64,000 nt of DNA, taken from positions 62,001 to 126,000 of the forward strand of contig NZ_JAFEWF010000013.1 of assembly GCF_017355835.1 (NCBI RefSeq). Direction: 5' to 3'. Shown one piece after another: positions 46,775-55,268 of the stretch. Positions within the stretch are counted from its first letter, which is position 1, and the number at the start of each line of letters is the position of its first letter. Below the pieces are notes generated by a model. That model ran no database searches and was not told the DNA's origin. It saw only the letters and a program-made list of their open reading frames with translations. The DNA is from Desertivirga brevis. Its GTDB lineage: Bacteria > Bacteroidota > Bacteroidia > Sphingobacteriales > Sphingobacteriaceae. Position numbers and translations under genes: made by a program.

Positions 46775-46859
46775 AACTCCTTTTTCAATCCCAACAAAGG
46801 TAATAAAGAAAGGTGTTTCGTATTATGACTCAGGTCATTTTTGTGCAAAAACAAAAAGG

Positions 46860-46890
46860 TTTGATATTTATTAGAATTTATTTTTCTTTG
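46860..46890 (+). promoter_or_regulatory. Bacteroidota promoter of acpP-fabF
   Basis: TTTG (46860-46863), 19-base spacer and TTTCTTTG (46883-46890), one mismatch to TAnnTTTG. The spacing fits -33/-7 geometry and predicts a start about 30 bases before the acpP ATG. Confidence 0.6.
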
Positions 46891-46925
46891 CACTGAATTA
46901 TTTAACCCATTTAAAAAATAAAACT

Positions 46926-47162
46926 ATGTCTGATATCGCTTCAAGAGTAAAAGCAATTATCGTAGAAAAATTAGGTGTAGATGAGAGTGAAGTAACACCT
47001 GAGGCATCTTTCACTAATGATCTTGGCGCAGACTCTCTGGACACCGTAGAGTTAATTATGGAGTTCGAAAAAGAGTTTAATGTTGCTATTCCTGATGACC
47101 AGGCTGAAACAATCGGCACAGTAGGCCAAGCAATCGCTTACTTAGAAAAAAACGTAAAATAA
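46926..47162 (+). CDS. acpP: Acyl carrier protein
   Basis: 78-residue acidic helical carrier of fatty-acid synthesis intermediates. [19 protein letters not shown] contains Ser37, which takes the 4'-phosphopantetheine arm. Length and sequence are typical. It precedes fabF by 20 bases and rnc follows, the standard order in the phylum. Confidence 0.98.
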   Translation: MSDIASRVKAIIVEKLGVDESEVTPEASFTNDLGADSLDTVELIMEFEKEFNVAIPDDQAETIGTVGQAIAYLEKNVK

Positions 47163-47182
47163 TCCACGCATCCACAATATAA

Positions 47183-48439
47183 ATGGAGCTTAAAAGAGTT
47201 GTAGTAACAGGATTAGGTGCGCTTACTCCACTTGGTAACACCGTTGCAGAGTACTGGAACGGTTTGATTAATGGGGTAAGCGGTGCCGCTCCGATTACAA
47301 AATTTGATGCTACAAACTTCAAAACCAAGTTTGCCTGCGAAGTCAAAAACTTTAATCCCGAAGACTTTCTTGATAAAAAAGAAGCACGTAAAGTAGACCC
47401 TTTCGTACATTATGCTATCGCCTCCACAGACGAAGCAGTTAAGGATGCAGGTTTTACTGATTTCAGTAAATTTGATACTAACCGAATTGGTGTGATCTGG
47501 GGTTCTGGAATTGGCGGGTTAAAAACCTTCTTGGATGAAGTATCAAATTTTGCTAAAGGTGATGGTACTCCTCGTTTTAATCCTTTTTTCATTCCTAAAA
47601 TGATCCTGGATATAGCGCCGGGTCATATTTCCATCAAATACGGTTTAAGGGGCCCTAACTTCTCCACCGTATCTGCGTGTGCATCATCCACAAATGCACT
47701 TATAGATTCCTTCAATTATATCAGACTGGGAATGGCTGATGTTATTATCTCCGGAGGATCTGAAGCGATTATCAACGAAGCGGGCATGGGCGGATTTAAC
47801 GCAATGCATGCGCTTTCGACCCGAAACGATGATCCTCAAACAGCCTCGAGGCCGTTTGATAAAGACCGAGATGGCTTTGTTGCAGGTGAAGGTTCGGGAA
47901 CCATTATTCTTGAAGAACTGGAGCATGCAAAAGCTCGGGGCGCGAAAATCTACGCCGAAATTATTGGTGGAGGAATGAGCGCCGATGCTAATCACATTAC
48001 AGCACCTCATCCTGAGGGCTTGGGTGCTAAACTAGTAATGACTAATGCTCTAAGGGACGCGAATTTAACTACTTCAGACATAGATTATATCAATGTCCAC
48101 GGTACCTCAACTCCGCTTGGCGATATAAGTGAGTCTAGAGCAATCATTGATTTATTTGGAGAAAATGCTTACAAACTAAACATCAGCTCTACAAAATCAA
48201 TGACAGGTCACTTATTGGGAGCAGCAGGAGCCATTGAATCTATCGCATCCATACTAGCTGTACAGAACAACATTATTCCTCCAACTATCAATCACTTTAC
48301 TGACGATCCAGAAATTGATCCGAAGTTGAATCTGACTTTCAACAAAGCTCAGGAACGTGTGGTAAGGGCTGCTCAAAGCAATACCTTCGGTTTCGGAGGG
48401 CATAATGCCTCTGTCATCTTCAGAAAGTATGAGGGTTAG
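47183..48439 (+). CDS. fabF: Beta-ketoacyl-ACP synthase II
   Basis: 418-residue condensing enzyme of fatty acid elongation. The catalytic Cys166 is in STVSACASST, with His residues in HGTSTPLGD and KSMTGHLLGAAGAIES completing the Cys-His-His triad. NTFGFGGHNASVIF is the C-terminal signature. It lies between acpP (20 bases) and rnc (90 bases), same strand. Confidence 0.98.
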   Translation: MELKRVVVTGLGALTPLGNTVAEYWNGLINGVSGAAPITKFDATNFKTKFACEVKNFNPEDFLDKKEARKVDPFVHYAIASTDEAVKDAGFTDFSKFDTNRIGVIWGSGIGGLKTFLDEVSNFAKGDGTPRFNPFFIPKMILDIAPGHISIKYGLRGPNFSTVSACASSTNALIDSFNYIRLGMADVIISGGSEAIINEAGMGGFNAMHALSTRNDDPQTASRPFDKDRDGFVAGEGSGTIILEELEHAKARGAKIYAEIIGGGMSADANHITAPHPEGLGAKLVMTNALRDANLTTSDIDYINVHGTSTPLGDISESRAIIDLFGENAYKLNISSTKSMTGHLLGAAGAIESIASILAVQNNIIPPTINHFTDDPEIDPKLNLTFNKAQERVVRAAQSNTFGFGGHNASVIFRKYEG

Positions 48440-48529
48440 CAGAAACTTTTGCTCAAGGCGAGCATATAGATTGTTGAAAATGGCTATTTTTATGTAACAG
48501 TATCTTACGCTTTTATGTAAAAAATACGC

Positions 48530-49258
48530 ATGCCATTAAGCAAGATATATAAGCTCTACTTTTCTCCGCAAAGAAAATACGTTAAGACATTAAGGAATCT
48601 GCTGGGCTTCGTGCCCGGCAACCTTAGTTTATACAGAATGGCTTTTCGCCATCGCTCTGCCGCTGTTATGCTTAAAAATGGCACAAAAAACAGCAATGAA
48701 AGACTAGAATTTCTTGGCGACGCAGTTTTGGGCTCTGTTATAGCAGAAGAGCTGTTTAAACGCTACCCTTACAAAAGCGAAGGCTTCTTAACAGAAATGC
48801 GGTCAAAAATTGTTAGTCGTGCTAACCTTAACCAACTTTCCAAAAGATTAGGTTTGAACGAGCTCATAGAGTTTGATACCAAGATCGTTAATTATCCCAA
48901 TAAGCAAGGTTCGTTATTAGGCGACGCTTTTGAAGCGTTGATCGGGGCAGTTTACCTTGATAAGGGATACGATTTTACACACTCCTTCATATTAAACAGG
49001 ATAATAAAACCCCACGTTGATATCCATACTCTTGAAAATACAGAAACCAATTTTAAGAGTAAATTGATAGAGTGGTGTCAGCGTCACGGAAAAGATATCA
49101 CCTTTGAACTTGTGGCTAATAATGAAGGCGACAGCAGCAAACTTTTCACTATTCAGGTCAGTATCGACGGAGAAACCTACGGAGTCGGCCGAGATTATAA
49201 TAAGAAGAACGCTGAAAAACTCGCTGCTGAAAAAGCATGTGAAGCTTTAAGTATATAA
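48530..49258 (+). CDS. rnc: Ribonuclease III
   Basis: 242-residue double-strand-specific RNase for rRNA and mRNA processing. The catalytic signature NERLEFLGDAVLGSV is followed by RNase III residues LGDAFEALIGAVYLDKGY (metal-binding Asp and Glu). A dsRNA-binding domain occupies about 170-240 (NFKSKLIEWCQRHGKD through KNAEKLAAEKACEAL). An N-terminal extension of about 25 residues is common in Bacteroidota. Last gene of the acpP-fabF-rnc group. Confidence 0.97.
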   Translation: MPLSKIYKLYFSPQRKYVKTLRNLLGFVPGNLSLYRMAFRHRSAAVMLKNGTKNSNERLEFLGDAVLGSVIAEELFKRYPYKSEGFLTEMRSKIVSRANLNQLSKRLGLNELIEFDTKIVNYPNKQGSLLGDAFEALIGAVYLDKGYDFTHSFILNRIIKPHVDIHTLENTETNFKSKLIEWCQRHGKDITFELVANNEGDSSKLFTIQVSIDGETYGVGRDYNKKNAEKLAAEKACEALSI

Positions 49259-49332
49259 ATCAACCACCTTCTTAAAAAAAACAAATCATATTCATCCTTC
49301 TGATTGTTCTTGCTTAAATTATAAAGCAAGTT

Positions 49333-49578
49333 ATGAGATTAAGATCTGCATTAATATTCGCATCAGTAGCACTAACCTTTGTTGCGTGTCAACCTAAAAA
49401 TTCAAATAAGGAAGCCACAGATACAACTACAATTTACGGCAATCCTACAGATACCGGGCAGCGTGAAGGTGATACAGTTATCGACCAAGGAATGGGAGAT
49501 ACAGCAGAAGTACAAGCAGGAGGTGCTAAAACTAATGTAGGCCAAGATACAGTAGGTAAACAGCCACACGACCATTAA
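49333..49578 (+). CDS. Small lipoprotein, unknown function
   Basis: 81 residues. Signal peptide with lipobox TFVAC (Cys at 19), then a short hydrophilic tail rich in Thr, Asp and Gly with no secondary-structure motif. It resembles in style the Gly-Thr lipoprotein at 50780-51208 but lacks its repeats. Probably anchored in a membrane leaflet. No family recognised. Confidence 0.7.
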   Translation: MRLRSALIFASVALTFVACQPKNSNKEATDTTTIYGNPTDTGQREGDTVIDQGMGDTAEVQAGGAKTNVGQDTVGKQPHDH

Positions 49579-49939
49579 ACAGAATACTATCTTTTCTGGA
49601 CGTGATTATTCAGACCATAAATAATAGTAAAGGCTTTAATAAGATAATAGTTAACTTTTGATAGCTGTTTCATTATATAGGAATTTTAGATGTAAGTTAT
49701 CATCAGAAGATGAAGTTGGCATGAAGAAAACTGACAAAATACCTATTTGTTTTACAGATAAAATTTTCACAATCCCTATCTAGCCTAAGTATATTAATAA
49801 TGGTATGATTAAAAATCAAAGAATTAATAATACGTGTAGACAAGGTAGCTGAGAAATCTTGATAAAAAAAGAAGCCGGATAATTCCGGCTTCTAATGTGA
49901 ACGTTAACTTAGAAAAAGTTCTTGTGGAATCAATTCTAT
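49579..49939. other. 361-base intergenic region
   Basis: AT-rich, without an open frame I trust. It holds the terminator of the downstream minus-strand gene at 49864-49892 and otherwise nothing recognisable. Confidence 0.6.
49864..49892 (-). terminator. Terminator downstream of secreted protein gene
   Basis: GAAGCCGGA (49871-49879) / TCCGGCTTC (49884-49892) with a short loop; on the minus strand followed by TTTTTTTATC. Confidence 0.88.
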
Positions 49940-50437
49940 CTATAAGCTCTTGAAGTAAGAAATATCATTACCAGAATTTATCTTAACCACAATTTGGCTA
50001 TCAGACTTCCTTAGGCTCACGAAATAATAAGAGTTTCCGCTATCGCTAGAGAAGCTATAAGGTAATGAGCTCACCTGGCTGTCAACCTCGAAATGAAGCA
50101 CTTCACCAATTGAATAGTCTTTATATAGCTTTTTCAATTTAGCTAAGCTTTCAGCAGGAATTTTGTCTGCTTTTACATACTGAGTAGTGGCTACATACTC
50201 ACCCTGAGCATCAAAGAAAGCCGATTTCTTTTCACCGTTTAAGGTAAACGACGCCTTATAATAATTATCTACCTCAGACCATTCAACGTCTTTAGCACCC
50301 TGAAACCTTGAGGTAAAATTATTTTTAGCGAAATAAGAAGCTCCTGTTTCCTTTTTAGCAGTTTTGTTTTTGTCGACCGCAAATCCGTTTACAACCAACG
50401 CCAAAACAAAAAAGGCTGATAAAAATAAATTCTTCAT
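49940..50437 (-). CDS. Secreted protein of unknown function (PepSY-like)
   Basis: 165 residues with a signal peptide to about residue 20 (MKNLFLSAFFVLALVVNGFA). The mature part begins FAKNNFTSRFQGAKDVEWSEVDNYYKASFTLNGEKKSAFFDAQGEYVATTQYV, a pattern of the Bacteroidota PepSY-like/DUF2874 secreted proteins. It is monocistronic and followed by a terminator. No catalytic motif is evident. Function unknown; the fold assignment is tentative. Confidence 0.75.
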   Translation of the reverse strand: MKNLFLSAFFVLALVVNGFAVDKNKTAKKETGASYFAKNNFTSRFQGAKDVEWSEVDNYYKASFTLNGEKKSAFFDAQGEYVATTQYVKADKIPAESLAKLKKLYKDYSIGEVLHFEVDSQVSSLPYSFSSDSGNSYYFVSLRKSDSQIVVKINSGNDISYFKSL

Positions 50438-50779
50438 CTTGTTAAATTTTATTTTTCATAACAAAGGTGACAACAAAATATCATATCCTAAAACTTTTCT
50501 CACTTTTTATGGAATTTTAATAATAAAAAGCTCACATTGATATTACTTTAAAAAAATAACGATTTAAGTATTAGAAATTTGAGAATCTCTTAAAAAAGAA
50601 GAAGACACTATTCCGTTCAAATGGAACGATATAAGGCACTTTTGAAAGAAACAAGGCTTAGAGTGGGTTACTGAAAAGGATTAACATAATGATTACAAGG
50701 AAGGTACCTGTTTTCAACTTTTTTAAATCTATTGTTGGAAAATAATGTTAACAGTTAAAATCTCACAAAAACAGAAACT
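50438..50779. other. 342-base intergenic region
   Basis: Shared upstream region of the divergent secreted protein and Gly-Thr lipoprotein genes. AT-rich, with no coding frame and no clear TAnnTTTG box close to either start. Confidence 0.55.
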
Positions 50780-51208
50780 ATGAAAGCTAAAATGTTAACA
50801 GTGTTGCTTGCTACGGGATTAGGCCTTGCCTCATGCTCTTCAAGCAAACAAGGAAACACCGGCTCTGATTCTGCCACGGCTGATTCAATGGGTGGAACAA
50901 CAATGGACACTACTACCACGGGTACTGGTATGGGAACTACTGATACCACCGGAACTGGCACAGGAACTGGCACTGGTACAGGAACAGGAACTGGAACTGG
51001 AACCGGCACAGGTACTGATGGAACTGGTACTGGTGGAACAGGAACTGGCACCGGCGGAACTGGTACAGGTACAGGTACTGGCACTGGCACTGGCACTGGT
51101 ACGGGTACCGGAGGAACTGGAACAGGCACAGGTACTGGCGGAACGGGAACTGGTTCTGGAACTGGAACAAGCGGTTCTGGAGGTGGAACTACAACTCCTC
51201 GTCCATAA
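50780..51208 (+). CDS. Lipoprotein with long Gly-Thr repeat
   Basis: 142 residues. Signal peptide with lipobox GLASC (Cys at 19), then a Ser/Thr/Asp-rich segment, and from about residue 50 to 130 an almost unbroken Gly-Thr dipeptide repeat, ending in GGGTTTPRP. The repeat is encoded by GGN-ACN hexamers with varied third bases. The real frame is the one with the lipobox; the composition opens other frames on both strands. Possibly a surface-exposed flexible stalk. No known family. Terminator follows directly. Confidence 0.7.
   Translation: MKAKMLTVLLATGLGLASCSSSKQGNTGSDSATADSMGGTTMDTTTTGTGMGTTDTTGTGTGTGTGTGTGTGTGTGTGTDGTGTGGTGTGTGGTGTGTGTGTGTGTGTGTGGTGTGTGTGGTGTGSGTGTSGSGGGTTTPRP
50928..51180. 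repeat. Hexanucleotide GGNACN repeat tract
   Basis: About 250 bases of GGNACN units encoding Gly-Thr, interrupted by occasional extra Gly codons. The third positions are not uniform, which argues against very recent slippage. Confidence 0.85.
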
Positions 51209-51210
51209 AA

Positions 51211-51245
51211 AAAGAAGCCCGACTGAAACAGCCGGGCTTCTTTTT
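51211..51245. terminator. Bidirectional terminator between lipoprotein and pdhB
   Basis: AAAGAAGCCCG-A-CTG pairs with CAG-C-CGGGCTTCTTT around a GAAA-like loop, with A-run and T-run flanks. It serves both convergent genes. Confidence 0.9.
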
Positions 51246-51262
51246 ACAAGGTATTTAAAGTC

Positions 51263-52249
51263 TTACTTCTGAACGTATAAAACATTTTTTACTGCTCTAA
51301 CAACACGCTCGGCATTAGGCAATGCTTCTTTAATTAAGGTAGGAGCATATGGAAGCGGAGTATCAGCAGAAACAACACGTACTACAGGAGCATCAAGATA
51401 ATCAAAAGCATCTTTCTGAACTTTGAAAGCAATCTCAGTAGCTATTGAACCAAGAGGCCATGCTTCTTCAACCACAACAAGACGATTAGTTTTCTTAACA
51501 GAATTAATGATAGTGTCATAATCGATAGGACGTACACTACGCAGGTCGATTACTTCTGCATTAATTCCCTCTTTAGTTAATTCTTCAACCGCAGGATTAA
51601 CAACTCTGCTCAGCATTTTTCCAAAAGTCACGATAGTAACATCAGAACCTTCTTTTACGATATTTGCTTTGCCAATTTCAATGTAGTATTCCTCTTCAGG
51701 AACTTCACCTTTGTCTCCGTACATTACTTCAGACTCCATGAAGATCACAGGATCTGGGTCTATGATAGATGATTTTAACAAACCTTTAGCTTCATAAGGA
51801 GTTGAAGGAACAACTACTTTCAATCCTGGACAGTTAGCGTACCAGTTTTCGAAGTTCTGAGAGTGCTGCGCTCCTAATTGACCAGCGTTTCCAGTTGGGC
51901 CACGGAAAACAATTGGCACTGAGAATTGGCCACCGCTCATAGAATATACCTTAGCAGCACCATTAATCACCTGGTCAATCGCTACAAGTGAGAAGTTGAA
52001 AGTCATGAACTCGACTATCGGCTTCAAACCGTTCATTGCAGCGCCGGTTGCGATACCAGCAAAACCAAGTTCAGCAATTGGGGTATCAATTACGCGCTTC
52101 GCTCCAAATTCATCAAGCATTCCCTGGGTAACTTTATAAGCTCCGTTATACTCGGCAACTTCCTCACCCATGATAAAGATCTTATCGTCTTTGCGCATCT
52201 CTTCGGTCATTGCTTCACGAAGCGCTTCTCTGAACTGTATTTCTCTCAT
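51263..52249 (-). CDS. pdhB: Pyruvate dehydrogenase E1 component subunit beta
   Basis: 328-residue transketolase-like beta chain of pyruvate dehydrogenase E1. REIQFREALREAMTEEMRKD begins the conserved N-terminus; EFMTFNFSLVAIDQVINGAAK and RGPTGNAGQLGAQHSQNFENW form the ThDP-binding region, and VVVEEAWPLGSIATEIAF the C-terminal swivel part. pdhA and E2 genes are not in the window, which is common in Bacteroidota. A TATATTTG -7 box lies upstream at 52277-52284. Confidence 0.95.
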   Translation of the reverse strand: MREIQFREALREAMTEEMRKDDKIFIMGEEVAEYNGAYKVTQGMLDEFGAKRVIDTPIAELGFAGIATGAAMNGLKPIVEFMTFNFSLVAIDQVINGAAKVYSMSGGQFSVPIVFRGPTGNAGQLGAQHSQNFENWYANCPGLKVVVPSTPYEAKGLLKSSIIDPDPVIFMESEVMYGDKGEVPEEEYYIEIGKANIVKEGSDVTIVTFGKMLSRVVNPAVEELTKEGINAEVIDLRSVRPIDYDTIINSVKKTNRLVVVEEAWPLGSIATEIAFKVQKDAFDYLDAPVVRVVSADTPLPYAPTLIKEALPNAERVVRAVKNVLYVQK

Positions 52250-52276
52250 TTTATGTTAAATCAATATTTTGGAACG

Positions 52277-52284
52277 CAAATATA
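52277..52284 (-). promoter_or_regulatory. Bacteroidota -7 box for pdhB
   Basis: Reads TATATTTG on the minus strand, 27 bases upstream of the pdhB ATG. Full TAnnTTTG match. Confidence 0.6.
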
Positions 52285-52346
52285 AGGGAGTATAATTGCA
52301 AATCCAACGAGTAGAAAGGTAGGATTTGTAATATTTCTTATAATAT

Positions 52347-55232
52347 CTACCGTCCGCACATCTGCTTGTAGACACAATATCCACAGTTAGCTGCTTTTGT
52401 GGTCTGAGCAAAGGGAATTTCAGCATCGAACAACTCCTCCAACAGTCCCTTCAGCCTCGAATAGAAGCCGGATTTAATATCCTCAAGATGCTCCGCTTGC
52501 AGAACGGCCTTGCTACCTCGTCCGCCCGAGAAAAACAGCGTACCATCATTTCCCATTCTGCGTATGATGTAGAGATTAGGCTCAACTCTTTCAACCTGCT
52601 TTACCTGTTCATAGATATAGGTATAGAAAAGCGTTTGTATCATCGCCTTATTCTGCTTGTTCCCATCCCGTTCAAATAAAGCGTCCAAATCGTTGTACTT
52701 CACCTCATCACTTCCTGTCTTATAATCGACAATCCGAATAATACCATCCCGCTGATCCACACGGTCAATTATTCCGTAAAGCAAAACCTGGTGCTCCTTT
52801 TCTCTAATAGAAATAGGGAAACGTAATTTATAGTCCTTTTTATTTTCCAGTTCTATGATCGAGAAGGGAGCAACCGTTTCATCGTGACTAAGAATAGCAT
52901 CAACATATTCCTCCACAATGCGAAGGATAATCTGCTGCATACTATTTGGTGCTCGAAGTTTAGTTTTATTGCCGAACAAAACCATCGAAAGAGCCTGCTT
53001 GCATAACTTAGGCACTTCCTGCCTTTTTTTCTTTATATCTTCAGCGGTAATAAGTCTATTATCCCTGGATAATTCCTCGTAGTACCATTCCATAACCTGA
53101 TGAAGAACAGAACCTACCTGATTAGCTTCCAGGTTTTCCGTTATTTCCTCTGGTTCTTTAATCTTTGCAACGTATTTGAGGAAGAACTGCAATGAGCAAT
53201 TGAGATAGGTAGTTAGTGCTGTCGCGGATATTTTCTCATCATCCCAATTACCCTTTGATTGCAGGAACTTTTGCAGTGCCGTCCAAACCTTGCCTTTTTT
53301 CTCTATAACCAGATCTTTTACTGATTCGATCTGCACCGGCTGGTTCTGGAGGTAGTATTCGAAAGTAAAACCGCTCTCAAATTCAAGTTGCCGTAAAAAC
53401 CGGCTTGACTCGCCACTGTTACTTTCGTCAATAAGACTGTTGTACACCAGGCTGATGTTACCCGGCCTTTGCAATAAGCGATAAAATAAGTAGGCGGCAA
53501 TAGCATCCTGGTTTTCAAGAACAGGAAGGCCATGAACCCTGCGTATAGTATCCGGAATAAAAGATGGTGAGGTACTTAGCTTCGGCAGCGTTCCCTCGTT
53601 AACTCCTAAAATAATAACGTTCTCGAAGTCAAGACAGCGGCTTTCAAGTAATCCCATTACCTGAATACCGCGCAAGGGCTCTCCCTCTAAGGGTACAGAA
53701 AGCCCTTGCAAGGCTTTTCTGATTAGAGACAGTGCGAAGCTTAATGGCAAATTCTCCTGATAGGTACTTAAGCCATCATATAATAGATTGAGTTCTTTAC
53801 TCACAGCCATCAACAAATTTGCCTCAAGCTGTTGCAATTGGCCTTGCTTCTGCCTTTGCTCCAACACCGCTGTTAACAGAACATAAAGAGCATCGATAGT
53901 TTGAAGTCCAGCGTGCTTAACAGTAAAAAAATTGGGGGCCAACAATGAAGAGAAATGCAGCTCGGTCAATGGCACTTCTACCCATTGATTTTCCAACATC
54001 CTTTTTTGAAGAATTTCCTTTTCCCGCTCCTGAACACCAGTCAGCGGATGCGACAAGAATGCAAGGACGTCTTTATAATAAATAGAATCTTTTCGTTCGC
54101 GATGCACCTGCTCCTGGATACTTAGCCATAAGTCAATCAATCCAAAAACGGTAGACTGCGCTAAGGGGAAACCCATTGTAACGTTAACCTTAGCTGTATC
54201 AGCGGGGATAGTTTGCAAGACCGGAAGCAATAAGCTCTCATCAGCAATAATTATAGCTGTTTTTTCAGGATCGTTGGCTTCTGCCAGATATTCCTTAATA
54301 TTCTCAAACTGACTTATCGCCTTAGCTTGAGCTGCGTGTCCATGTACTTGAATTACCTGAACCCTCTTTCCTTCTCTCTTAATGAAGGATGGAGATTCGC
54401 CAAGGGCATTGACAAGACCGGTAACAGCAAGATTTCGCCGGATGAAAAGGCCTGCTTCTTGCAATTGATCGTCGAGGTAGTATGAATCCGCATCAAAGTA
54501 AAAAACGGCTTTCTCTATCTCCTGCCAGTGCTTGAACAACTTAGCTTCAGCACGATTCAACGCGTTAAAACCAATGAATACAACCTGCCTGAATTGGTTT
54601 ACGAATTCTGAACTTTCATTCTCAGCTAGGCTTCTATATAAAGCAGGAATGGTAGAATATCCGGCATTCTTCAACTCCTCGTGGAAGGCATTATATAAAG
54701 AGGGCATCCTTCTCCACAGATCAATAAACTTCTGTTGGAAACTCTGTTGCTTCTCCTTTGAAAACGACGACCAAAACCGCTCCAGGAATTGATACTGCTC
54801 AGGATTGAAGTGAGGAAACTGTTGCTGAATAACAGCAATATCTTCCAACTCACAGAATAGTTCTTGCGCATTGACCAGGTCGTAATCTATTTGTGAAAAA
54901 TCACCTAAAATAATTTCCGCCATCGAATAGAACTTATCAGGACTAATTTCCTCTTTACCCTCTTCTCTTAGTATCCTGTTATATTCACGATGCAGCACAA
55001 AAAATTGCGTAAATTGATCCGCGACGATGAGATTTGAAGATTTGGCAAAAAACTCTCCTACAGTAAAAAATGCGGGGCTCCATAAGGATTTACCGTATAA
55101 CTCTCCCAGGTGCTTCTTTAAAAACAAACCGGGACGTTTATTATTAAAAACGATAGCAATGTCCTGCAGGTCGCCGTTAAAACGAGTTAAAAGATCTGCT
55201 GCTACTTCCTGTAAAAATGATTTCATTTCCAT
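52347..55232 (-). CDS. AddB-like PD-(D/E)XK nuclease/helicase subunit
   Basis: 961 residues. The N-terminal part is a degenerate helicase fold; the C-terminal nuclease domain contains YGIIDRVDQRDGIIRIVDYKTG, with the catalytic Asp and Lys of PD-(D/E)XK. Cys in LTTYLNCSLQFFLKYV and the cluster NCGYCVYKQMC at the end are arranged as the four-cysteine iron-sulfur staple of AddB. It pairs with the AddA-like helicase gene immediately upstream (36 bases) in the same operon. Together they process double-strand breaks for RecA-dependent repair. Confidence 0.9.
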   Translation of the reverse strand: MEMKSFLQEVAADLLTRFNGDLQDIAIVFNNKRPGLFLKKHLGELYGKSLWSPAFFTVGEFFAKSSNLIVADQFTQFFVLHREYNRILREEGKEEISPDKFYSMAEIILGDFSQIDYDLVNAQELFCELEDIAVIQQQFPHFNPEQYQFLERFWSSFSKEKQQSFQQKFIDLWRRMPSLYNAFHEELKNAGYSTIPALYRSLAENESSEFVNQFRQVVFIGFNALNRAEAKLFKHWQEIEKAVFYFDADSYYLDDQLQEAGLFIRRNLAVTGLVNALGESPSFIKREGKRVQVIQVHGHAAQAKAISQFENIKEYLAEANDPEKTAIIIADESLLLPVLQTIPADTAKVNVTMGFPLAQSTVFGLIDLWLSIQEQVHRERKDSIYYKDVLAFLSHPLTGVQEREKEILQKRMLENQWVEVPLTELHFSSLLAPNFFTVKHAGLQTIDALYVLLTAVLEQRQKQGQLQQLEANLLMAVSKELNLLYDGLSTYQENLPLSFALSLIRKALQGLSVPLEGEPLRGIQVMGLLESRCLDFENVIILGVNEGTLPKLSTSPSFIPDTIRRVHGLPVLENQDAIAAYLFYRLLQRPGNISLVYNSLIDESNSGESSRFLRQLEFESGFTFEYYLQNQPVQIESVKDLVIEKKGKVWTALQKFLQSKGNWDDEKISATALTTYLNCSLQFFLKYVAKIKEPEEITENLEANQVGSVLHQVMEWYYEELSRDNRLITAEDIKKKRQEVPKLCKQALSMVLFGNKTKLRAPNSMQQIILRIVEEYVDAILSHDETVAPFSIIELENKKDYKLRFPISIREKEHQVLLYGIIDRVDQRDGIIRIVDYKTGSDEVKYNDLDALFERDGNKQNKAMIQTLFYTYIYEQVKQVERVEPNLYIIRRMGNDGTLFFSGGRGSKAVLQAEHLEDIKSGFYSRLKGLLEELFDAEIPFAQTTKAANCGYCVYKQMCGR

Positions 55233-55268
55233 AACTGCTTACTCCACTGGCATAAGCATCTCCTTTGT

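Noticed and set aside
50755..51129. Minus-strand frame encoding a Pro-Val repeat
   Set aside because: It is the reverse reading of the Gly-Thr repeat and has no signal peptide, start context or conservation argument.
50826..51272. Another plus-strand frame over the Gly-Thr tract
   Set aside because: Low-complexity shadow of the repeat; it runs through the terminator, and the lipobox frame is the credible one.
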